Part shown: piece after piece, positions 57,543-64,000 of the stretch
Position numbering within the stretch: position 1 is the stretch's first letter
Layout of the letters: each line of letters opens with the position of its first letter
Assembly (NCBI GenBank): GCA_008729055.1
Contig: SDUX01000007.1
Coordinates: 4,881,409 to 4,945,408, forward strand
DNA from: Pyropia haitanensis
Lineage: Eukaryota > Rhodophyta > Bangiophyceae > Bangiales > Bangiaceae
Length of the DNA stretch: 64,000 nucleotides
Direction: 5' to 3'
The notes under the pieces: model-generated
What the model was told of the DNA's origin: nothing
Databases searched by the model: none
The model's input: the letters and a program-made list of their open reading frames with translations, nothing else
Translations under genes and position numbers: made by a program

Positions 57543-60290
57543 CCCGCCGTCGTGGGGGGGGGGGGGAGACGCCGTGCCGACGGCGTGCCGCCCCCCCACC
57601 GCCGCCATGCCGCCCGCGGCCGCCACCACCGCCGCCTCCGCCGCGGCCGCCGCCTCTGCCCGACCCATCGGGTCCGCCGCTGCCGCCGCCGCCGCCGATG
57701 CTTCCGCGCCGCCCGCCGCGTCGCGTCGCCCCTCCCGCCACCCCCCGCCGCGACGGTCACGCTGCGGGGTGGCCGTCCCCTGCCGGAGCGGGACAGGAGG
57801 CAGCGGGGTCCCCACCCCGGGGGGAAGGCGGGGAGAAGGCTGAGTGTGTGTGAGTGGGCGGGGGTGGGGGGCGGGGGGGGTGGGTGGAGAGGTCTCGCGC
57901 CGCGCAAAAAGGGGGGGGACAAGGGCGAGGGGGCGCCGGCGATGCCGCGAGGTGGTGGGGGCGGGACGGACGGTGACCCCCGACGCGCGGGGGCGGGGGG
58001 TCCGCGACGGCGGTCGGTGCGGGGGGGGGGGAAGAGGGGCACGGCGGCCTCGCCGCCGGGGTGGCGGCGAGGGGTGGGCGCGGCGGGGGGGATGGGCGGT
58101 GGGACGGGTGGCCGCCCAGCCCGGATCGTGGCGGCGGGACGCCCGCCCCCCACCGTGCCCCGCGGGCGCCGCGGCCACCACCCCCGACTTAGAGGAGCAA
58201 GGGGGGGGGAGAGGGCGGGGGGGGGGGGGGAGTCTGCTCGCCCGCCCGCCCGCCCGCTTGCGGGGGGTTGCGTTTCCCCCCACCGGCGGCGCCTGCGGGC
58301 GCCTCCCCCGCCCTCGCCGCCTCTCCAAGGCCAGCGCGAGCGGCGCTCGCGTCCACCGCGAGGGATGGGAGCAACGCCGCCGCGGGAGCCCCTCCCCCGC
58401 CCCTGCGGGTGCCCCTCCCCCCCCCCCCCGCCGTCCCCGCGATGGCGGGGGAGCCACCCGGCGCGCCCGCCACGGGCGGCGCCCGCCCGTGATGGCGGCG
58501 GCGGCGGCGGCGGCAGCGGCGGCCTCCCCGCCCGGGGCGGGCCCGCGCCACCGCGGGCGGACGGCCAGCAGCGCCCGCTGCCACGCGACACCCGGCGGGC
58601 GGGAGGGCCGGCGGGGGCCGCGACTTGGCTCAAGTCACCCCCCCTCCCCCCGCCCCCCCCCGCGCGTGGTCCGCAGCGCCCCCGGGGCGGGGGCGGCGGG
58701 ATCTATAGACGCGCGGGATGTGGCCGTGGCGGCGGGGCAACAGACGTGGAATGGCGGAATGGCGGGCGGCGGTGGCGGCGGCGGAGGTGGGGCGGGCGGC
58801 GTGCCTCTCCCCCCTCCCCCCCCGCCCCCTCCCGCCCCGCGGCCTTCATTCCTCCTTTCCCCCCCCTACGCGACTGCCAGCTGGGGCGAAGGGCGGCCGT
58901 AGCCCTGCCGGGGACCGTCGGGCGGGGACGGGGCGGGAGGGGGCGGGGCGGTGGGCGGCCGGGCGGGTGGGCGGGCGGGAGCAGGGGAATCGGGGCGCCG
59001 TCGGGAGGCGGCTGTGGCGGCCGCGACGGGCGGGTGTCGCGGGCGCGCCTGCCGGCGGCGGCACGCGCGCCGCGCGTAGGGGGGGGGGGTGGGGGTGCCG
59101 GCGGTGGCGGTCCACCCTCAACGGCCGCCCCCGCGGGGGGCCACCGTGGCGCAACGGGGCGGCCGGCGGGGGCGCCCGCCGCGGGGCCCCGCCGCGCCCC
59201 CGGTCGGTGGGGTCGTGGCGCCGCGTCACCCCCCCCCCCCCCCCCCCCCGCCACCGCCATCGCGGGGTGCGTCCACCCCCCACCCCCCACCCCCCTCCTC
59301 GCCCGAGAAGACCGTGGCGGCCCGTCGCCCGCCGAGCCACCGATCCGCCCCCTCTCCCCCCCCCACCCACCCACCCATCCCCCCGCCATGCCGCGCACGC
59401 CAGTCCAGCCGGGATGCGTTGGGGGGCGGCGGCGCTGCCGCTGGTGGGCGGTGGTGGTGGTGCCGCCGCCGGCGCGGGGACGGGACGTCGGGGGGGGGGG
59501 CAGCACGGGGACACGGACCCGAGGAGGGGGGGGGGAAACAGGGAGGGGCGGGCGCCCCGCCGCGGTCACGTGCCCCCGCAGCCGACCGGCGCGCGCTTCG
59601 GGGCGGCCGCCCCCCCCCGCCGCTGTCACGCGCCCCCGCGCCCGTGCCGACAACGCCGGCAGCGTCGGCGTGGCGACGAGGCGGGGCCAACGAGGCGCGG
59701 CTGGCCGCGCTGCCCGCATCCTGTCCCCCCACCGGACAATAAACGTGAATCCTCCTCGGGCCGTGCCCACCACCCGCCCAGACCTTTCCCCCTCCCGCCC
59801 GCGCTCCCGCGAGCGCGACGCGCCGCGGGCCAGGGGCGACGGCGCGTCGGCAGCCACACACGGGGGAGGGGGGGGGAGGGGGGGGGGTGTCGCTGCGCAC
59901 CACCCGCTAGGCCGCGGAGCCGCCGCCACTAGAGTGGCGGCGCGTGCCACGCACGGCCTGGTGGTGGGGGGCTCGTACAGTCTTTCTCCATTATTGGCCA
60001 CCCTTTGTGGCAACCGTAAGCCCGCGGACCGCATCTCGATTACGCCTTCTCATTGGTCGGTGAGGACGATCGAAGGCTGACACATGCGATGATCGTACCG
60101 TAGACGTCGGTCGACCACCCACCCCTACGTGCTGAAGTTGCGCTTTCACGACGTGCAACGGTCGCGGCTGCCTCGGGACCTCGTGCCTCTGGACAAGGCC
60201 CAGAGGGAGCGCGCTGCTGTGGTTTCTGCCGCTGGACTGTAGGGTGTCACCAAGGTCTACCGGGCGCCGCCGCTGTGTCCCTAATGCCGT
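53329..60290. other. Extremely GC-rich region, no confident gene
   Basis: Open frames up to about 1000 residues occur on both strands but are Pro/Arg/Gly/Ala repeats. Two minus-strand islands look protein-like: VPRVRYRVYADGRQLLPAGRVSHL (about 56160-56240) and VPLRRGKVFLGRHIRTLAPDDVKRRLLV (about 56820-56910). They could be exons of an unrecognised gene. GCC repeats lie at 56645-56705 and 57195-57285. An AATAAA-like signal on + lies at about 59738. Confidence 0.35.
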
Positions 60291-62580
60291 GTGGGCCCGT
60301 CCCCTCTCAAGGCGCCGATCCCCCACGAGTGCCGCGTCGAGTTTGACGATGGGCTGTGCAAGCGCGCGTCTTCTCCTGGAGGTGCCCTGACTGCCACTTG
60401 CGCGTGCTGCCCGAGAGGCGCGACCGCGGCCTCATCTTTGTGTCGCCGTTCACGGCGTATGCGGAGGCCTTCCTCTTTGAGTTGGCGGTCAACCTCTCGC
60501 GGAACGGCTGCTCTTTGAGGTCGTCCTCCTATCTGCGGGAGGCGTACAATGAGCTCACGGTGGCCCACAAGTGCGTGACGCTGTCCCACCGCTTACGCTC
60601 CCTCACCAACCTGCGCCGGGGCCTGCTGCTGTACCTGTTCTTGGTCATCAAGGGCCTGCCGCTGGACGTTTCCACCTGTGAGCGCTGCGTGGGGCGTGAC
60701 GGCAAGATTGATGTTGCGTGTTTTGATTGCCTGCAGCTTGGCTTCAAGGTCAATCACAAGAAGCCGTTCAAGCGGACGGGCGCCCGGACGAGCGCTGTCC
60801 CCCAAGCCAGCCTACATGCACGCCTGGTCAATGATGCTGCTGCTGCCAAGGCCCTGGGATCCAATGCCCTTCGGATCATCCAAGACCATTACAACCATCG
60901 CTGGCATGCGCGGATATGTCATGGCCATCGAGTCTCTGCTCGGTCCCAAGGATGTGGACGGCAAGGAGCTGTCGTTTGCCGGCGTGCAAGGCAATACCGC
61001 GTCCTCTGCCAGGCGGGGATGGTGGCCGACCACCGACGGTGAGGTGCATGTTGCTCTTTCGGCGTTTTTGCGTCTTTTTTTCCGGTGTGAGCTGATGGCG
61101 CATGGCCTCTCCGTGCAGGTGGTTGCTGCCAATGCTGACCTTCGTCGTCGGGTGCCACCACCCCTCATGACCCGCGTCACGGATGTCATTAGGGCAAACG
61201 CGGCCTGCGACGGCGATGACGACGTGGCTGTCTGTGACTCTGCAGCGGCTGGGTCGCCTGGTCCTGGACGCAGCGCTACACCTGGTGACCAACCTCCAGC
61301 TGCTTTGGAGCCTCAACGTCAGGCTGCAGGTGGGCACGAGCCACGAGACGTCGGGGAAGCGGACGTGCTGGAAGACGGTGCCAAGGGTGGTTCAGCGCGG
61401 GATGGTGGACGTGGTGATGTTGCGGAGGTGAAGGATCGCGTTGGCGTCAGAGGGGGCGCAAAACGCAACGTGGATAGCGGCGGAAGGCAGTCGGCTGCGT
61501 CTTCGGAGGAGGAGGAGTTTGATGACGAGCTGACGTCCGCGGACAACCGCATTCGCAGGATGAGCAGGCGGCGGAGGTGCGCCCGTTTTGGGACAACTTT
61601 GCGCCTCTAGTGCGCTTTGCCGAGCTGTTTCATGAGCCCGCCCTGGCCGACACAGGGGAAGTCAAGGGGACCAAGCTGCAGGCGGAGATGCTGTTCCGTC
61701 TGCAGACGACATCCCAGCGACCGTCGCCGCGACCCTGAAGATTGCAGACTTTGTGCGCGCTTTGACGGTTGACCGCTTTACTGTCTGGGCTTCCGGTGGG
61801 CAGTTGGGAGACATTGACGCCCTCGTTGGTGTTCTGCGTCGTTCGGGCTTCTCTGGTGCTCGTCTGGCTGCCGTCCTTCAGCGGGGTGACGTCTGCAACC
61901 TGCGTCTGTTGAGGGGGGCGATGGCGTGCCTCGGACCTTCGTTGGTAAATGACGCCAGCCTGCGCCCCGTGCTGCCCAATCTGTTGCGTCGTACGACGCT
62001 TTTGTCGCGGACAGTCAACTAGACGACGATGGTGCAAAGCATCTTGATGCCCACGCGGATGATCAACACGGTGACGAAGCTGACCGTGCTCGGCGATCCT
62101 CATGCCCCCGACCAGGCGTGAGAGCCTTCTCCAAGAAGCAGATAGCTGCGGCGCTGTCCACCGAGTGGTTCACCCCGGAGGACTGTGCCCAGACGTGGTT
62201 GGAAGTACCAGCCAGCGTCGCCTCTTCAAGGCGGCCTACGGCATTGACGACAACGAGCTGTAGGACTTCCTGAAGACAGGCGTCTGTTCCCCAAGCTTCC
62301 CGGTGGTGCGGCCGATACTCACCTTCCACGGCGACATGGCGGCGGCCACGGACGAGCCTGACTGCTGCCACCAGATGGGGCGTGAGAACAGGTACACTGG
62401 GGGTACTTTTGGTGCGTTCTGCACCTGCCCGCACCCCAAGTGCATTGGGGTGGTGGTGCTGGATGGGTCTGAGGGCCAGCGCATGCAGATTGAGTGGATT
62501 TTGAAGCGTTGCCCCATGCTGCCATCCCGCGTGGTGTATGACTTCTCGTGCGCGACGCTCAAGACGGCACTGTTGTGAGG
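60291..62580 (+). pseudogene. CxC / HMGXB3-like (KDZ-transposon-associated) coding region, broken
   Basis: From about 60356 the frame reads WRCPDCHLRVLPERRDRGLIFVS with a C-x2-C pair, then AFLFELAVNLSRNGCSLRSSS, LLLYLFLVIKGLPLDVSTCERC and GKIDVACFDCLQLGFKVNHKKPF with further paired cysteines. At about 62410-62575 GTFGAFCTCPHPKCIGVVVLDG and LPSRVVYDFSCATLK resemble the conserved cysteine/YD-x-C block of HMGXB3-like proteins tied to KDZ transposases. Intermediate pieces continue in shifting frames: MRGYVMAIESLLGP, FWDNFAPLVRFAELFHEPAL and ADFVRALTVDRFTVW. In-frame stops (near 62262 and 62578) and several frame changes suggest decay, though introns cannot be excluded. The family assignment is from motif memory and is tentative. 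Confidence 0.45.
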
Positions 62581-62816
62581 CACCACCCACACACGGGCAG
62601 CCCTCAACGTACTGGTGCCGGTGTCAGCAACCCGTGCAAGCCAATGAGGATGCCGGGCGCGGGGAAGGTGACGGGTGGGATGACGGTGATGGGGGTGGGG
62701 AAGAGGATGGGCGTGACGTCGGTGAGGGTCGAGGGGGTCGAAGGTACGGAGGTCTTTGTGTCTCTGTCTGTGGTTCTTCCCCCGAGGTCTCTCCCGGTGG
62801 CGCCCACACTCACGCA

Positions 62817-62823
62817 TTATATA
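62817..62823 (-). promoter_or_regulatory. Candidate LTR TATA box
   Basis: TATATAA on the minus strand, the same strand as the retrotransposon, next to a perfect 9-bp hairpin (62832-62850). Confidence 0.4.
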
Positions 62824-62831
62824 CCCCCAGG

Positions 62832-63085
62832 GGGGCACCCAGGGTGCCCCAAAGCATGCAATTGCCCGTCGTGCCGGTGGACGGCACCAAAGCTCTCAAA
62901 ACAAAGCATGGGCTCTCAGAACAAAGCAAGGGTGGGCGTGTGCGCCCCAAGGCGCTCCACCAGAAAGCCCCAAACGGGGGGGGGACGGTGTGCGGCGCTC
63001 GTAGCGCCGCGCGGCTGGCCCCACGCGCCATTCGACCCGAAAAGCCTCAGAGGCGTGTAAGCAGACGCCAGTCTTCGGGTCGAAT
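62832..63085. repeat. Three perfect hairpins
   Basis: GGGGCACCC-A-GGGTGCCCC at 62832-62850; GCGGCGCT-CGT-AGCGCCGC at 62992-63010; ATTCGACCCGAA at 63030-63041 pairing with TTCGGGTCGAAT at 63074-63085. A nested GGCGT/ACGCC pair lies inside the last loop. Confidence 0.7.
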
Positions 63086-63435
63086 ATCTCCCGTGGGTCA
63101 GCAAGTCTTGTCGCTCCCATTGGTCCACGGGGAGATTGTTCCGGCTTGCTGACGCGTCAGAGATGTGGCTCGTCTTTTGGTCCGTTAGTCCGTTGATCCG
63201 TTGGAGACTGTACCCGTCGGCAGATGAGTCAGGGTAGTGTCGGTTAGCCAATCCGCGGCTCCCGTGCTGACCGTCCGTTAGTAGTAGATTATCGGACGGA
63301 CACCGCGGCATGCCCCAGATTACTTTGGAGTTGATGCGTCTTGGAAGGAGTTGGCTGAGAAGGACAGGGAAGGAGAGGCCCCAGTCCTTATCCCCTAGGC
63401 TCCAGTCTTGGGGATTTAAGGGGCATATCCTTACA

Positions 63436-63449
63436 CCTCCCCCCCCTTA
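63436..63449 (-). other. gypsy polypurine tract
   Basis: TAAGGGGGGGGAGG on the minus strand abuts the LTR start. Its first three bases are the stop codon of the polyprotein. Confidence 0.8.
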
Positions 63450-64000
63450 GGACGCGCGGCGCAGGAAAGCGTCCAACACCTCAGGTGCGTTCGCAAGGTC
63501 TTGCTTGGTCAGCCAGGAGTTCTCGCTGACGTCACAGCCTTTCCACTTGACCAGGTACTGTAGTCGTCCACGGCGCTTTCGTGACCTTATGATGGAGTCG
63601 ACTTCGTACTCGACAGAACCGTCCGGAAATGCCACCGGAGGCGGAACGGGAGGAAGTCGGCCATAAGGATCAGCGCGGTACGGCTTCAGCAAGCTCGCAT
63701 GAAAGGCGTTGTGAACCTTGCGATCGAGCACCGCTTGGGGAAGATCCAGGCGGAACGTCACATCGTTGATACTCTCAGTGACGCGGTACGGTCCTGAGTA
63801 CTTGGGCATCAGCTTGCGAGCGCCTTGGAAAGCATCTGGCATAAGGTGTTTGGTACTTAGTAGCACCAGATCGTCCACGGCGATCTTGCAAGGTCGGCGA
63901 TGGCGATTTGCGTACGCCGAGCGCGCCTCATTTGCACTCTTGATGGCTGAGATGGCAGTCTCTTGAGCATGTTGGAGACCGCTTAGCCAGTCAGACACTG
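63447..64000 (-). CDS. Ty3/gypsy chromovirus Pol, integrase C-terminus and chromodomain (partial)
   Basis: The frame enters from beyond the right edge and stops at 63447. The visible 184 residues begin in the integrase C-terminal region. SAYANRHRRPCKIAVDDLVLLST is followed by the GPY/F module KYSGPYRVTESINDVTFRLDLP and HNAFHASLLKPYRAD. The last about 55 residues form a chromodomain: EYEVDSIIRSRKRRGRLQYLVKWKG, then ENSW and a final helix. Chromodomains in chromoviruses steer integration to marked chromatin. Protease, RT, RNase H and the catalytic integrase core lie off the window. The visible part is unbroken. Confidence 0.93.
   Translation of the reverse strand, partial: VSDWLSGLQHAQETAISAIKSANEARSAYANRHRRPCKIAVDDLVLLSTKHLMPDAFQGARKLMPKYSGPYRVTESINDVTFRLDLPQAVLDRKVHNAFHASLLKPYRADPYGRLPPVPPPVAFPDGSVEYEVDSIIRSRKRRGRLQYLVKWKGCDVSENSWLTKQDLANAPEVLDAFLRRAS

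Larger units (their letters stand above)
62571..63435 (-). repeat. Ty3/gypsy 3' LTR (left boundary uncertain)
   Basis: The LTR begins TGTAAGGATATG at 63435 on the minus strand, right after a polypurine tract. Two ends are possible. One is TGTAAG at 63056, giving 380 bp and a perfect 6-bp TGTAAG/CTTACA terminal match. The other is TGTTGTGAGG at about 62571, giving about 865 bp. A minus-strand TATATAA at 62817-62823 favours the longer form, since it would be the LTR promoter. The second LTR lies outside the window, so the end cannot be fixed here. Confidence 0.6.

Noticed and set aside
54299..58457. Open frames of about 1000 residues on both strands
   Set aside because: Same low-complexity artefact. 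Only two short minus-strand islands look protein-like, and neither could be named.

Overview
This window looks like nuclear DNA from a GC-rich eukaryote. The evidence is a GT-AG spliceosomal intron inside a clean reading frame, an intact Ty1/copia retrotransposon, a Ty3/gypsy chromovirus, a decayed PIF/Harbinger transposase, and genes for mitochondrial, chaperone and clathrin-adaptor proteins. A secreted vanadium-haloperoxidase-like gene, a nuclear queA and the extreme GC/homopolymer content would suit a red alga of the Porphyra/Pyropia kind. That assignment is inference; no rRNA or other marker is present.

Layout. 0-9.6 kb: a small SAP-domain ORF (+), a queA homologue (-, 2014-4382), and a TPR/J-domain membrane protein (-, 7731-9332) with one intron. 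9.6-16.5 kb: GC-rich low-complexity DNA, a secreted beta-lactamase-fold protein lacking its 3' part (+, 14232-15260), then an AT-richer satellite of about 225 bp. 16.5-26.4 kb: Harbinger transposase pseudogene, a minisatellite, hairpins, two unrecognised ORFs, a tRNA-like pol III promoter and a 691-bp MITE. 26.6-33.2 kb: a vanadium-haloperoxidase-like gene (-) split by a complete copia element (27987-32774) with apparently identical 204-bp LTRs and a 5-bp target duplication. 33.5-39.4 kb: a 4.7-kb foldback element with arms of about 0.94 kb and an 8-bp direct flank repeat, followed at once by a 1.1-kb element with perfect 28-bp terminal inverted repeats. 39.9-46 kb: a possible but unrecognised + strand gene and ATP synthase OSCP (-). 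46.4-47.1 kb: a 63-bp minisatellite running into a G-rich tract. 52.5-53.3 kb: the appendage domain of a beta-adaptin with no trunk beside it. 60.3-62.6 kb: a decayed CxC/HMGXB3-like (KDZ-associated) coding region. 62.6-64 kb: the 3' LTR and integrase/chromodomain end of a chromovirus that leaves the window.

No operon or shared pathway links the host genes; they are unrelated single genes in a transposon-rich landscape. In queA, OSCP and the beta-lactamase-like gene the reading frame changes only at long G, C or GCC runs. This may reflect homopolymer length errors in the sequence, real length mutation, or tiny introns; the protein-level calls do not depend on which. Many very long open frames in 10-15 kb and 53-60 kb are by-products of very high GC and were not called.
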